Counted from the first letter of the stretch, positions 49,427 through 58,604 are shown. The stretch: DNA of 64,000 nt from Rathayibacter oskolensis (GCF_900177245.1 NZ_FXBM01000002.1:1054001-1118000), one strand, 5' to 3'. Notes: generated by a model not told the origin, from the letters alone. Program-made: numbers and translations.

Positions 49427-49476
49427 GTCCTGCACTCCTGCGTCGTCTGCCGGCCGCGGATGGCCCGGCGCGTTCG

Positions 49477-50277
49477 TCACTCGGCGGCGGCCTGCGGTTT
49501 CGGCGCGTAGTCCTCAGCGTAACGGGCGAGCACCTCGTCGATCGGCCCGTCCAGAACGAGCGCGCCCTTGTCGAGGTAGAGCCCGCGCGTGCAGAACCGA
49601 CGCAGGTCGCGCTCGTTGTGCGAGACGAAGAACAGCGTCCGGCCGGCGGCGAGGAGCTCCTCGATCCGCGCGTAGCACTTCTCGCGGAAGGCCTTGTCGC
49701 CGACGGCGAGCACCTCGTCGACGAGGATGATCGGCTCCTCGAGGCGCGAGACCACCGAGAAGGCGATGCGCACCTTCATCCCGCTCGAGAGGTGCTTGTA
49801 GGGGGTGTCGAGGAAGTCGCCGATCTCGGCGAACTCGATGATCGAGTCGAACCGGGCGTCGACCTCGCGTCGCGACATGCCGTGCAGGCCGGCGGTGAGG
49901 TAGACGTTCTCGCGGACGCTGAGGTCGGCGACGAACCCGCCGGTGATCTCGATCAGCGGAGCGACGCCTCCGCGCACCTCGACGACGCCCTCGTCGGGCA
50001 GGACCACGCCCGCGACCAGCTTGAGGAGGGTCGACTTGCCCTGACCGTTGCGCCCGACGACACCGATCGCCTCGCCGGCCCGTACCTCGACATCGAGGCC
50101 GCGCAGCGCCCAGAACTCTCCCGGTCGCGAGCGCCGGGCACCGCCCGAGAACAGGTCCTTGAAGGAGCGGCGGCCGCGGCGGTTGCGGCGGAAGCGGATG
50201 CCGAGGCCGCGGCAGGCGATGACGACGGGGGCCTCGGCGGGGGTCGACGCGGAGGTCGACGCGGGGGGAGGCGTCAT
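49477..50277 (-). CDS. ABC transporter ATP-binding protein for wall glycopolymer export (TagH/Wzt-like)
   Basis: A 266-aa ABC ATPase. Walker A GRNGQGKST, signature LSSGMKVRI, Walker B IILVDEVLAVGD and the H-loop FVSHN are present. FRRNRRGRRSFKDLFSGG before the domain, IEITGGFVADLSVRENVYL, and the LSSGM signature are specific to teichoic acid and O-antigen exporters. It powers transfer of an undecaprenyl-linked polymer across the membrane. There is no C-terminal carbohydrate-binding domain. It overlaps the permease gene by 1 nt (TGATG). Confidence 0.9.
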   Translation of the reverse strand: MTPPPASTSASTPAEAPVVIACRGLGIRFRRNRRGRRSFKDLFSGGARRSRPGEFWALRGLDVEVRAGEAIGVVGRNGQGKSTLLKLVAGVVLPDEGVVEVRGGVAPLIEITGGFVADLSVRENVYLTAGLHGMSRREVDARFDSIIEFAEIGDFLDTPYKHLSSGMKVRIAFSVVSRLEEPIILVDEVLAVGDKAFREKCYARIEELLAAGRTLFFVSHNERDLRRFCTRGLYLDKGALVLDGPIDEVLARYAEDYAPKPQAAAE

Positions 50278-51101
50278 CACAGCTCCTTCAGGACCGCGCG
50301 CTCCGAACGGCGGAAGACGATCAGCCCGAGACCGAGCACGAGGACCGAGATCAGCGCGGAGGAGAGGATCAGCGGCAGGTCGAGCTCGCTCGCGAAGAAC
50401 GTCGAGCGGTAGAGGGCGAAGATCCCGCTGAGCGGATTGAGGGCGGCGAGCGGCCGGATCGCCTCGGGGAGGTTCGCGGTCGAGTAGATGATCGGCGACG
50501 CGTAGAAGAGGAAGCGCAGGACCAGCTTGATGGCCCGCTCGAGATCGCGGAAGAAGACGACCAGCGGAGCGACCAGGAGGCCGACCCCCAGGGTGAGGAC
50601 CGCCTGCAGGAGGATCGCCACGGGGAAGAGCAGGATCGCCGGAGTGACGCTCGCGCCCGCGATCACCGCGAAGAGCACGAGGACCGGCAGGCTCGCCACG
50701 AACTCGATGCCCTTCGACAGCACGATCCGGCCGACCCAGATCGTGCGCGGGATCGACGTGGAGCGGACCAGCTTCGTCTCGCGGAGGAACGCCCGGGTCG
50801 CGTCGGACGTGGCCTGGTTGAACCACATCCACGGGAGGAGCCCGGCGAGCAGGAAGACGATGTAGGGGTCCTCGCCCACCGACCGGTCGAAGACCACGGT
50901 GAAGACGAAGTAGTAGATGCCCGACATCACGAGCGGGTCGAGCACCGACCAGAAGTAGCCGAGCGCGCTGGTCGCGTAGCGCACCGTCAGGTCGCGCTTC
51001 GTCAGGAGCCAGAGCGAGTGCCGGTAGCGCCACGCTCGCGAGCGGCGGTGACGGACGGCGGTGTCGGACTCGGCGTCGCCGACGCGTGCGGACGTGCTCA
51101 C
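50277..51101 (-). CDS. ABC-2 permease for wall glycopolymer export (TagG/Wzm-like)
   Basis: A 274-aa membrane protein with about six helices. LLTKRDLTVRYATSALGYFWSVLDPL is the classic N-terminal motif of polysaccharide ABC-2 permeases; the FYASPIIY and LNPLSGIFALYR segments near the end confirm it. It forms the channel with the ATPase encoded next. GTG 51101 has GGAGGAG 9 nt upstream; the longer upstream frame is low-complexity. The LicC-like nucleotidyltransferase gene lies 70 bases upstream in the same direction, so the three probably form one operon. Confidence 0.9.
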   Translation of the reverse strand: MSTSARVGDAESDTAVRHRRSRAWRYRHSLWLLTKRDLTVRYATSALGYFWSVLDPLVMSGIYYFVFTVVFDRSVGEDPYIVFLLAGLLPWMWFNQATSDATRAFLRETKLVRSTSIPRTIWVGRIVLSKGIEFVASLPVLVLFAVIAGASVTPAILLFPVAILLQAVLTLGVGLLVAPLVVFFRDLERAIKLVLRFLFYASPIIYSTANLPEAIRPLAALNPLSGIFALYRSTFFASELDLPLILSSALISVLVLGLGLIVFRRSERAVLKEL

Positions 51102-51171
51102 TGCGCGCGACTCCTCCCGGCCGACTCCGTTCGAGCCGATTGCGGTCGAGCCGGGGGAGGCTCCGCGGGCG

Positions 51172-51957
51172 TCAGACGAAGAGGTTCGCGCGCTCGAGGT
51201 CCTCGGCGAAATCCACCTCGACCGCATAGAGGTCGGAGATGTCCATCGGCTCGACGAGCAGCCTGTCCTGCTCGATCGCCAACTCTATGCCACGCTCGAA
51301 GTAGTCCTGGGCGTCGACCCGGGCCAGCTGGCGGATGAGCGCCGGCTTGTCGGCCGCCGAGACGTAGTTGATGCCCACGGCCTCGCCGAGACCGCCGCGC
51401 ACCGTCTTCGAGAGCTCGTCGATGTAGCCCTCGGCGCTCGTCGTGTACTTGACCTCCTCGTCGGACACCTTGGCGGTGTTGACGGTGACGAAGGAGGTGT
51501 CCTTCGCGACGAGCACGGCGGCCCGGTCGAGGATGCGGGGGTCGAACACGACGTCGCCGTTCATCCAGAGGACCCCGCCCTGGCCGGAGGCCTGGAGCGC
51601 ACGCAGGAGGCTCTTCGACGTGTTGGTCTGGTCGTACTGCTCGTTGTAGACGAACGACGCCGACGGGAACGCCTCGATGATGTGCTCGAGCTTGTAGCCG
51701 ACGACGATGCTCACCGGCACCTTCGTACCGAAGGCGTGGTGGATGTTGTCGAACTGCTGCTGCATGATCGTGCGGCCGTCGCTGAGGGGGGTCAGCGGCT
51801 TCGGGAGGGAGCGGCCGAGACGGCTGCCCATGCCCGCGGCGAGGATGACGACGGTGGCGGGGATGCTGCTCGAACCGGAGCCGGTGCTCGTCCGGCCGGT
51901 GCCGACGGCGTCGGCGCCTCGAGTGTCATCGCCGCCTCGAGTGTCTCTGTGTGCCAT
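51172..51957 (-). CDS. LicC-like nucleotidyltransferase (phospho-alcohol or sugar-phosphate cytidylyltransferase type)
   Basis: A 261-aa NTP-transferase fold enzyme. The signature VILAAGMGSRLGRSLPKPLTPL lies near residues 36-57, and WMNGDVVFDPRIL carries the metal-binding Asp. SIVVGYKLEHII and VYNEQYDQTNTSKSLL match phosphocholine cytidylyltransferases (LicC) and related CTP-using enzymes. It would supply an activated CDP-alcohol or NDP-sugar for the polymer exported by the adjacent transporter. The first 34 residues are disordered. ATG 51957 has GAGGAG 9 nt upstream. Confidence 0.8.
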   Translation of the reverse strand: MAHRDTRGGDDTRGADAVGTGRTSTGSGSSSIPATVVILAAGMGSRLGRSLPKPLTPLSDGRTIMQQQFDNIHHAFGTKVPVSIVVGYKLEHIIEAFPSASFVYNEQYDQTNTSKSLLRALQASGQGGVLWMNGDVVFDPRILDRAAVLVAKDTSFVTVNTAKVSDEEVKYTTSAEGYIDELSKTVRGGLGEAVGINYVSAADKPALIRQLARVDAQDYFERGIELAIEQDRLLVEPMDISDLYAVEVDFAEDLERANLFV

Positions 51958-52006
51958 CGTGTCGTCTCCTCGATTTAACCGCTGTGTATCGATCTCGGTG
52001 CTCCCT

Positions 52007-52032
52007 GGGTGAACTCTTAGTGTACAGTTCCC
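52007..52032. promoter_or_regulatory. Imperfect inverted repeat upstream of the LicC-like gene
   Basis: GGGTGAACT (52007-52015) faces AGTTCCC (52026-52032) across an A/T-richer CTTAGTGTAC. The region is unusually A/T-rich for this window and lies between divergent genes; it could hold a promoter or an operator. Confidence 0.35.
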
Positions 52033-52119
52033 GCTCTCGAAGACCAGGGTGGTTGACCGGCCGTGTCGGAGCCCGCTCCCCGCCTCCGGCGCGCCCCCGT
52101 CGGCGTCGGAGCGACTTGG

Positions 52120-52125
52120 TACCGT
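52120..52125 (+). promoter_or_regulatory. TACCGT -10-like box of the ABC ATPase gene
   Basis: TACCGT ends 6 nt before the ATG at 52132, implying a leaderless transcript. Confidence 0.4.
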
Positions 52126-52131
52126 AGCCGG

Positions 52132-53079
52132 ATGACGTCCGCGACGAACGCCGAGGGTTTCCGACAGGAGTCGGCAGCAGAGCCCGCGATCGCTCCGGAC
52201 GCCGCCTCTCCCGACCTCACCGCTCTCGAGGACGCCGCCGCGGCCGGAGCCGCCGCTCCGGAGGCCGCTGCTCCCGGCGCCGCTCCGGACGTCACCGCTC
52301 CCGACGCCGCCGCCGCCACTCCCGTCGTCTTCGAGCTCCACGCCCTCACGCGGACGTTCGGCCGCACGGTCGCCGTCGATCGCATCGACCTCGAGGTCCG
52401 CGCCGGCACCTTCTACGGGATCATCGGCCCCAACGGCGCCGGCAAGACGACGACCCTGTCGATGATGACGGGCCTCCTGCGCCCCGACACGGGCAGTGTC
52501 CGCGTGCACGGGGTCGACGTCTGGAAGGACCCGGCCGCGGCGAAGAAGCTCATCGGGGTCCTGCCCGACCGGCTGCGGCTCTTCGACCGCTTGACCGGCG
52601 CCCAGTTCCTCTACTACGCGGCGGCACTGCGCGGCATCGACCGGCCGACGGCCAAGCGGCGCATCGTCGAGCTCGCCGATGCGCTCGGGCTGACCGACGC
52701 GCTCGGTCGCCTGATCTCCGACTACTCCGCGGGGATGGCGAAGAAGGTCGCCCTCGCCGGCGCCATGATCCACGCGCCCCGCGTCCTCGTGCTCGACGAG
52801 CCGTTCGAGTCCGTCGACCCGGTCTCCTCCGCGGCCGTGATCACCGTGCTGCGCCGGTTCGTCGCCGGGGGAGGCACGGTCGTGCTCTCGAGCCACGGTC
52901 TCGACTTCATCGAGCGCGTCTGCGACGACGTGGCGGTGATCGTCGGCGGCAGGGTGCTCGCCTCCGGATCGGTGGAGGACGTCGCCGGGACCGCGACCCT
53001 CGAGGAGCGCTTCCTCGAGCTCGCGGGAGGCAAGCAGATCGCCGAGGGGCTGCAGTGGTTGCACGACTTCTCCGGCTGA
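52132..53079 (+). CDS. ABC transporter ATP-binding protein
   Basis: A 315-aa protein. An Ala/Pro-rich N-terminal extension (residues 1-65) precedes a single ABC domain with Walker A IGPNGAGKTTT, Q-loop GVLPDRLRLFDRLT, Walker B VLVLDEPFESVDP and H-loop VVLSSHG. The signature reads DYSAGMAKKVALA, with SAGM in place of SGGQ, as in a subset of ABC-2 ATPases. The last 30 residues extend past the domain. It pairs with the permease encoded next, whose GTG start lies 25 nt inside this gene. The cargo is unknown. Confidence 0.85.
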   Translation: MTSATNAEGFRQESAAEPAIAPDAASPDLTALEDAAAAGAAAPEAAAPGAAPDVTAPDAAAATPVVFELHALTRTFGRTVAVDRIDLEVRAGTFYGIIGPNGAGKTTTLSMMTGLLRPDTGSVRVHGVDVWKDPAAAKKLIGVLPDRLRLFDRLTGAQFLYYAAALRGIDRPTAKRRIVELADALGLTDALGRLISDYSAGMAKKVALAGAMIHAPRVLVLDEPFESVDPVSSAAVITVLRRFVAGGGTVVLSSHGLDFIERVCDDVAVIVGGRVLASGSVEDVAGTATLEERFLELAGGKQIAEGLQWLHDFSG

Positions 53080-54605
53080 GGCTCGACGTCCTGCTCGGGG
53101 CCTTCCGCTCGGGAGCCGCGCAGTCCGGCGGGGCCGTCCTCGGGCTCCTCGTCGTCGTCGGTGCTACCGCGGCGCTGCTGCTCGGGGTGGGCTCCCTCGA
53201 GGCGTCGTCGGAGTCGGCGGCAGACGCCGTGGTCGTCGCCGGCGCGCTCCTGACCCTCGGCTTCCTCGTGCTCCCGTTCCTGCTCGGACCGGTCGACCCG
53301 ATGGACCCCCGGTCGTTCCGGCTCTTCGGCATCCCCGCCGCGCGGCTCGCCGCGGCGCTCGCCCTGGCCGGTCTCGTCTCGGCGCCGGTGCTCGCCCTGG
53401 CCGTCGTCGCCGCGGCGCTGGTGCCCCTGTTCCCGGGTGCCGGCGGCTTCGCGGTGCTCGGACCGCTCCTCGGGGTCCTCACGACGGCGCTCTGCGCGCG
53501 GATCGGTCTCGCCGCCTCCGCCGCGCTCGTCCCGTCGCGCACCGCGAGGGAGCTGCTCGCAGTCCTCGGCCTCGTGCTCCTGCTGGCGGTGCCCGCCGCA
53601 CTGGTCGTCGTGACCGGCCTCGACTGGGGAGGGACGGGCTCTCGGGCCCTCGACACGGTCGCCTCCGCGCTCGAGGCGTCGCCCTTCGGCGCGGCGTGGG
53701 CCCTCGCCGCCGACGCCGAGTCGGGCGACCCCCTGCCGTCGCTCGCCGTCGCGCTGGTCACTCTCGCGGCCGCGGCCGGACTGTGGTGGCTGATGGTGCG
53801 GCTGCTGATCACCCGTCCGGAGCGGACGCACCGGCCGGCGAGGGGACTGCGCCTGGGCTGGTTCGACGCGCTCCCCGCCTCGCCCGCCGGCGCGATCGCC
53901 GCGCGGAGCGTCACCTACTGGCTCCGCGACCCCCGCTACCAGGCGTCGCTCGTCGCCGTCCCGCTCCTCCCGGTGGTCGCGCTCGTGCTGCTCGCCGTCG
54001 TCGGGGTGCCCTTCCCGCTCCTGTCGCTGCTCCCGGTCCCGCTGGTCGTCCTCTTCCTCGGCTGGTTCCTGCACAACGACACCGCCTACGACGGCTCGGC
54101 GTTCTGGCTGCACGTCGCCGCGGGCGTCCGCGGGCGCGCCGACCGGATCGGCCGGGCGTTCCCCACGCTCCTGCTCGGCCTGCCGATCGTGCTGCTCGGC
54201 TCGCTCGTGAGCAGCGCGACCTCGGGCCTGGAGCGGTCGTTCCCGGTCCTGCTGGCCGCGAACACCTGCCTCCTCCTCGTGCCGGCCGGAGTCGCCAGCG
54301 CGCTCTCGGCGCGGCTCGCCTACCCGGCACCGCGCCCCGGCGACAGCGCGTTCGTGCAGCCGCAGGCACCGGGTGCGAGCGGCGCGGGGCCGCAGGCGCT
54401 CGCCTTCGGGCTCGGGCTGCTGCTCTCGGCGCCGACCGTGGTGCTGGCCGTCCGAGCGCTCTTCGTCGACCAGGAGGCGGTGCAGACCGCGCTGCTCACC
54501 GGTTTCGGCAGCGCGCTCGTGGTCTTCGTGCTGGGGGTGCTGATCGGCGGGGCGCTCTTCGACCGGCGGGCCGCGGAGCTCGTCTCGTTCACCAGCCGGT
54601 ACTGA
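53055..54605 (+). CDS. Large ABC-2-type permease
   Basis: A 516-aa, very hydrophobic protein with about 10-12 predicted helices, starting VARLLRLRLDVLLGAFRSG. Cytosolic loops are short and basic (around 270, RPERTHRPARGLRLG). FLLGPVDPMDPRSFRLFGI and SVTYWLRDPRYQASLVAVPLL resemble actinobacterial transporter permeases of unknown substrate. It is the membrane half of the transporter formed with the preceding ATPase. GTG 53055 overlaps that gene by 25 nt in another frame. Confidence 0.82.
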   Translation: MVARLLRLRLDVLLGAFRSGAAQSGGAVLGLLVVVGATAALLLGVGSLEASSESAADAVVVAGALLTLGFLVLPFLLGPVDPMDPRSFRLFGIPAARLAAALALAGLVSAPVLALAVVAAALVPLFPGAGGFAVLGPLLGVLTTALCARIGLAASAALVPSRTARELLAVLGLVLLLAVPAALVVVTGLDWGGTGSRALDTVASALEASPFGAAWALAADAESGDPLPSLAVALVTLAAAAGLWWLMVRLLITRPERTHRPARGLRLGWFDALPASPAGAIAARSVTYWLRDPRYQASLVAVPLLPVVALVLLAVVGVPFPLLSLLPVPLVVLFLGWFLHNDTAYDGSAFWLHVAAGVRGRADRIGRAFPTLLLGLPIVLLGSLVSSATSGLERSFPVLLAANTCLLLVPAGVASALSARLAYPAPRPGDSAFVQPQAPGASGAGPQALAFGLGLLLSAPTVVLAVRALFVDQEAVQTALLTGFGSALVVFVLGVLIGGALFDRRAAELVSFTSRY

Positions 54606-54651
54606 CGCCGGTCCTCGCGGCCGGCCCCGCCCGCCCCCGGGGTGCGAGCGT

Positions 54652-54657
54652 AGGATC
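54652..54657 (+). promoter_or_regulatory. TAGGAT -10-like box of the DUF3039 gene
   Basis: TAGGAT ends 6 nt before the ATG at 54664, implying a leaderless transcript. Confidence 0.5.
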
Positions 54658-54663
54658 GAGGGC

Positions 54664-54945
54664 ATGACGACCCGCCCCGAGAACAGCAGCACCGACCCCC
54701 TCGAGGGAGGCGGTGGAACCGCCACGCTCGATCGCGAACTCGAGGAGCTCCTCAACCAGGAGACCATCGAACCCGGTGATCACGAGCGCTTCTCGCACTA
54801 CGTGCCGAAGGACAAGATCCTCGAGAGCGCTCTGACCGGAAAGCCGGTCAGAGCCCTCTGCGGCAAGAAGTGGCTGCCCGGCCGCGATCCCGAGAAGTTC
54901 CCGGTCTGCCCCGCCTGCAAGGAGATCTACTCCCGCATGAAGTAG
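54664..54945 (+). CDS. DUF3039 family protein
   Basis: A 93-aa protein with the full DUF3039 pattern: LEELLNQETIEPGDHERFSHYVPKDKI, LTGKPVRALCGKKWLPGRDPEKFPVCPACKEIY and the end. Two or three cysteines (ALCGKKW, VCPAC) and a His could bind zinc. The family is conserved in actinobacteria and its function is unknown. The gene contains a perfect 11-bp inverted repeat in its coding sequence (54829-54854). It is convergent with pncB, whose stop lies 10 bases beyond. Confidence 0.88.
   Translation: MTTRPENSSTDPLEGGGGTATLDRELEELLNQETIEPGDHERFSHYVPKDKILESALTGKPVRALCGKKWLPGRDPEKFPVCPACKEIYSRMK
54829..54854 (+). other. Perfect hairpin inside the DUF3039 coding sequence
   Basis: GCTCTGACCGG (54829-54839) pairs with CCGGTCAGAGC (54844-54854) around AAAG; four more pairs form beyond one mismatch. 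It covers the conserved SALTGKPVRALC codons, so it may be a by-product of the protein sequence or an mRNA structure. Confidence 0.6.
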
Positions 54946-54955
54946 CGGGCGCGCC

Positions 54956-56260
54956 TCACGCGTAGCGCGTCGGCAGCACCGGGTCGCCCCGGCCGAGCCG
55001 GAGCGCGTCCTGGGGGAGCTCCAGCACCGCGTTGGCGTGGTGCTCCCGAGCCGCCTCGACGCTGGCAGCACCGAGGTGCTCCGAGCGGATCGTGCCCGCC
55101 TCGACGAGGGGGACGAGCAGCGCGCGCTCGCCGTCGCCGACCGCACCCTCCGGCCCGGCGCCGACGTGCACGACCTCCTCGAGCGCGATCCCGTCCTCCG
55201 AGAGGAGGCGTCCGGCAGCCTTGCGCCCGCCGATCGACTCCTTCGAGACCGACTTCTTGGCGACGGCCACCCACTCGCCCGCGTCGTCCTCGTGCGCGAC
55301 GAGCTTGTAGACCATCCCGGCTGTCGGATGACCGGATCCCGTGGCGACCGAGGTGCCCACTCCGTAGGAGTCGACGGGGGAGGCGGCCAGTGCCGCGATG
55401 CCGAACTCGTCGAGGTCGTTCGTGACGGTGATCCTGGTCGCTGTGGCGCCGAGCGCATCGAGCTGGGCGCGCACCGCCGCCACCTGCTGGGGCAGGTCGC
55501 CGGAGTCGATGCGCACGGCGCCGAGACCCGTGCCGGCGACCCGCACGGCCAGGTCGACGGCGGCGGTCACGTCGTAGGTGTCGACGAGGAGCGTCGTGCC
55601 CGGTCCGAGCGCGGCGACCTGCGCGCGGAACGCCTCCTCCTCGGAGTCGTGGAGCAGTGTGAAGGCGTGGGCGGAGGTGCCCATCGTCGGAACTCCCCAG
55701 CTGCGGCCGGCCTCGAGGTTCGAGGTCGCTCCGAAGCCCGCGATGTAGGCGGCGCGCGCGGCGGCGACGGCCGAGCGCTCCCCGGCCCGCCTCGAGCCCA
55801 TCTCGGCGAGCGGCCGGCCGTCGGCGGCCGACACCATGCGCGCCGCGGCGCTCGCGACCGCGCTGTCGTGGTTGAGGACGCTCAGCACCAGCGTCTCGAG
55901 CAGCACGCCCTCGGCGAAGGGCGCCTCGACGATCAGCACGGGGGAGCCGGGGAGGTAGACCTCGCCCTCGCGGTAGCCCCACACGTCGCCGCGGAAGCGG
56001 TAGTCGGCCAGCCAGTCGAGGGTCCTGGAGTCGACGACGCGGTTCGCGCGCAGCCAGTCGAGCTCGGGGTCGCCGAAGCGGAACCGGGAGACGAGTTCGA
56101 GGAGCCGGCCGGTGCCGGCGAGCACGCCGTAGCGGCGACCGGGGGGAAGGCTCCTGGCGAAGACCTCGAACATGCAGCGGCGATCGGCGGTCCCGCTGCC
56201 GAGAGCGCCCTCGACCATCGTGAGCTCGTAGCGGTCGGTGAGGAAGGACGTGGCATCCAT
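54956..56260 (-). CDS. pncB: Nicotinate phosphoribosyltransferase
   Basis: A 434-aa enzyme of the Preiss-Handler NAD salvage pathway; it makes nicotinate mononucleotide from nicotinate and PRPP with [17 protein letters not shown] opens the protein, [17 protein letters not shown] follows, [20 protein letters not shown] holds the autophosphorylated His, and [11 protein letters not shown] and [12 protein letters not shown] close the active site. The length is usual. ATG 56260 begins [13 protein letters not shown]. It diverges from murI, 41 bases away. Confidence 0.92.
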   Translation of the reverse strand: MDATSFLTDRYELTMVEGALGSGTADRRCMFEVFARSLPPGRRYGVLAGTGRLLELVSRFRFGDPELDWLRANRVVDSRTLDWLADYRFRGDVWGYREGEVYLPGSPVLIVEAPFAEGVLLETLVLSVLNHDSAVASAAARMVSAADGRPLAEMGSRRAGERSAVAAARAAYIAGFGATSNLEAGRSWGVPTMGTSAHAFTLLHDSEEEAFRAQVAALGPGTTLLVDTYDVTAAVDLAVRVAGTGLGAVRIDSGDLPQQVAAVRAQLDALGATATRITVTNDLDEFGIAALAASPVDSYGVGTSVATGSGHPTAGMVYKLVAHEDDAGEWVAVAKKSVSKESIGGRKAAGRLLSEDGIALEEVVHVGAGPEGAVGDGERALLVPLVEAGTIRSEHLGAASVEAAREHHANAVLELPQDALRLGRGDPVLPTRYA

Positions 56261-56287
56261 GGGCTCAGTGTTCCACGAGCCCGCCGG

Positions 56288-56293
56288 TAGGCT
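56288..56293 (+). promoter_or_regulatory. TAGGCT -10-like box of murI
   Basis: TAGGCT ends 8 nt before the GTG at 56302, suggesting a leaderless or near-leaderless murI-rph-rdgB mRNA. Confidence 0.45.
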
Positions 56294-56301
56294 CGTCTCC
56301 C

Positions 56302-57162
56302 GTGACGGACGCACCCATCGGCATCTTCGACTCCGGGGTCGGCGGGCTCACCGTCGCCCGCTCCGTCATCGACCAGCTCCAGAACGAGTCGATCGTCTAC
56401 CTCGGCGACACCGCGCACTCCCCGTACGGGCCCAAGCCGCTCGCCGACGTCCGCGCCTATGCGCTCGACACGCTCGACACGCTCGTCGATCAGGGGGCGA
56501 AGCTGCTCGTGATCGCCTGCAACACGGCGTCGGCCGCGATGATGCGGGACGCGCGCGAGCGCTACACGATCGGCCGCGGCATCCCCGTCGTCGAGGTGAT
56601 CCACCCCGCGGTGCGCAGCGCCGTGCGCGACACCCGCAACCGCCGCGTCGGCGTCATCGGGACCGTCGGCACGATCCGCTCCCGCGCCTACGACGACGCG
56701 TTCGTCGCCGCACCCGATCTCGAGCTCGTCACCGCCGCCTGCCCCCGCTTCGTGGAGTTCGTGGAGGCCGGGATCACCTGGAGCGACGAGCTGCTCGCCG
56801 TCGCCGAGGAGTACCTCGCCCCGCTCAAGGCCGCCGGAGTCGACACCCTCGTCCTCGGCTGCACGCACTACCCGCTGCTGCGCGGCGCCATCGCCTACGT
56901 GATGGGCCCCGAGGTGAGGCTGGTGTCGAGCGCCGAGGAGACCGCGCTCGACGTCTACCGCACCCTCGTCGCGCACGGACTGCAGCGGACGGCCTCAGCC
57001 CCGCCGAGCTACCGCTGGGAGGAGACCGGATCGAGCGACTTCGTCCGCCTCGCCCGCCGGTTCCTCGGCCCCGAGGTCTCGAGCGTCGATCTCGTCGAGA
57101 CCGGAACCATCAATCTGCGCGAGCTCGATCGGGCCGCGCCGCAGACAGGGAGCCCCCAGTGA
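56302..57162 (+). CDS. murI: Glutamate racemase
   Basis: A 286-aa cofactor-independent racemase that supplies D-glutamate for peptidoglycan. [30 protein letters not shown], the catalytic Cys73 (CNTASAAM) and Cys187 (GCTHYPLL) are intact. The start is GTG 56302. The GTGA junction with rph, and that of rph with rdgB, make a three-gene translationally coupled operon that is a common actinobacterial arrangement. Confidence 0.95.
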   Translation: MTDAPIGIFDSGVGGLTVARSVIDQLQNESIVYLGDTAHSPYGPKPLADVRAYALDTLDTLVDQGAKLLVIACNTASAAMMRDARERYTIGRGIPVVEVIHPAVRSAVRDTRNRRVGVIGTVGTIRSRAYDDAFVAAPDLELVTAACPRFVEFVEAGITWSDELLAVAEEYLAPLKAAGVDTLVLGCTHYPLLRGAIAYVMGPEVRLVSSAEETALDVYRTLVAHGLQRTASAPPSYRWEETGSSDFVRLARRFLGPEVSSVDLVETGTINLRELDRAAPQTGSPQ

Positions 57163-57923
57163 CCGACAGCACCGCCAGCACTGCCGTGAAGCGCAAGGAC
57201 GGCCGCGCGGCCGACGAGCTGCGCACCGTGACCATCGAGCGCGGCTGGAGCACGCAGGCCGAGGGGTCGGCCCTCGTCTCGTTCGGCGACACGAAGGTGC
57301 TCTGCACCGCCTCCTTCACCAACGGCGTCCCGCGCTGGCTCCAGGGCAAGGGCAAGGGCTGGGTCACCGCCGAGTACGCGATGCTGCCGCGCTCGACCAA
57401 CTCGCGGATGGACCGCGAGGCGGTCAAGGGCAAGGTCGGCGGGCGCACCCACGAGATCTCGCGGCTGATCGGCCGCAGCCTCCGCGCCGTCGTCGACATG
57501 AAGGCGCTCGGCGAGAACACGATCGTCGTCGACTGCGACGTGCTGCAGGCCGACGGCGGCACCAGGACCGCCGCGATCACCGGGGCCTACGTCGCGCTGG
57601 TCGACGCGATCGAGTGGGCGCGCGGCAAGAAGTACGTCGGGCAGAGGGCCACCCCGCTGATCGACAGCCTCTCGGCCGTCTCGGTGGGCATCATCGACGG
57701 CGTGCCCATGCTCGACCTCGCCTACGTCGAGGACGTGCGCGCCGAGACCGACATGAACGTCGTCGTCACCGGCCGAGGCCTTTTCGTCGAGGTCCAGGGC
57801 ACGGCCGAGGGCGCTCCGTTCGACCGCCGCGAACTCGACGCCCTGCTCGACCTCGCGGTCGCGGGAGCCGCCGATCTCGCGCGCATCCAGGCGGAGGCGC
57901 TCGCCGCGGAGCCGGGCGCGTGA
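57159..57923 (+). CDS. rph: Ribonuclease PH
   Basis: A 254-aa phosphorolytic 3'-to-5' exoribonuclease that trims tRNA precursors. [58 protein letters not shown] and the active-site [19 protein letters not shown] are all present. GTG 57159 overlaps the murI stop by 4 nt. The N-terminal 12 residues are a short extension before the RPH fold. Confidence 0.95.
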   Translation: MTDSTASTAVKRKDGRAADELRTVTIERGWSTQAEGSALVSFGDTKVLCTASFTNGVPRWLQGKGKGWVTAEYAMLPRSTNSRMDREAVKGKVGGRTHEISRLIGRSLRAVVDMKALGENTIVVDCDVLQADGGTRTAAITGAYVALVDAIEWARGKKYVGQRATPLIDSLSAVSVGIIDGVPMLDLAYVEDVRAETDMNVVVTGRGLFVEVQGTAEGAPFDRRELDALLDLAVAGAADLARIQAEALAAEPGA

Positions 57924-58537
57924 GCCTGGATCTCGTGCTCGCGACGCACAACGCGGGCAAGGTCGAGGAGTTCCGCGCGATGCTCGCCGGCGCGCTGCCG
58001 GAGGTCGGCGTCCGCGCGTACGACGGCCCGGAGCCCGTCGAGGACGGCGTCTCGTTCGCCGAGAACGCCCTGATCAAGGCGCGGGCCGCCGCGGCGCACA
58101 TGGGTCTCGTGGCGCTGGCCGACGACTCCGGCATCTGCGTCGACGTGCTCGGAGGCGCGCCGGGCATCTTCTCGGCGCGCTGGTCCGGCAGGGCGCACGA
58201 CGCCGCCGCGAACCTCGAGCTGCTGCTCGCCCAGCTCGCCGATGTGAAGGCCGAGCACCGCGGCGCCCACTTCAGCTGCACGATCGCCCTCGTCGTGCCC
58301 GACTCCGTCCTGCCGGGCGGTCAGGAGATCGTCGTCGAGGGGCGCTGGGACGGCTCGATCGCGCTCGCTGCGCGCGGGACGAACGGGCACGGCTACGACC
58401 CGGTCTTCGTCCCGGATTCGGGAGCCCTCACCGCGGCGGAGCTCGCACCCGAGCAGAAGAACGCCCGGAGCCACCGCGCCCGGGCGTTCACCGCGCTGCG
58501 CTCGGAGCTCGTCGCCCTCGAGGCGCGCCTGGCCTGA
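57920..58537 (+). CDS. rdgB: dITP/XTP pyrophosphatase (RdgB/HAM1)
   Basis: A 205-aa house-cleaning enzyme that hydrolyses ITP, dITP and [35 protein letters not shown], the metal-binding [26 protein letters not shown] and GHGYDPVFV are conserved. The insertion around [10 protein letters not shown] is seen in actinobacterial members. GTG 57920 overlaps the rph stop by 4 nt. Its last four codons and stop lie in the first copy of a 16-bp tandem repeat. Confidence 0.94.
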   Translation: MSLDLVLATHNAGKVEEFRAMLAGALPEVGVRAYDGPEPVEDGVSFAENALIKARAAAAHMGLVALADDSGICVDVLGGAPGIFSARWSGRAHDAAANLELLLAQLADVKAEHRGAHFSCTIALVVPDSVLPGGQEIVVEGRWDGSIALAARGTNGHGYDPVFVPDSGALTAAELAPEQKNARSHRARAFTALRSELVALEARLA

Positions 58538-58604
58538 TCCGCGCCTGGCCTGATCCGCGCCTGGCCTGATCCGCGTCTGGCCTGATCCGTGCCTGGCCTG
58601 ATCC
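58525..58604. repeat. Five tandem 16-bp repeats across the rdgB stop codon
   Basis: Units of GCGCCTGGCCTGATCC run from 58525 to 58604; units 1-3 are identical and units 4 and 5 have one change each. Unit 1 contains the end and stop codon of rdgB, so the stop context is copied four more times downstream. Confidence 0.85.

Noticed and set aside
58525-58604. The 16-bp repeats as a CRISPR array
   Set aside because: Units are directly adjacent with no spacers.
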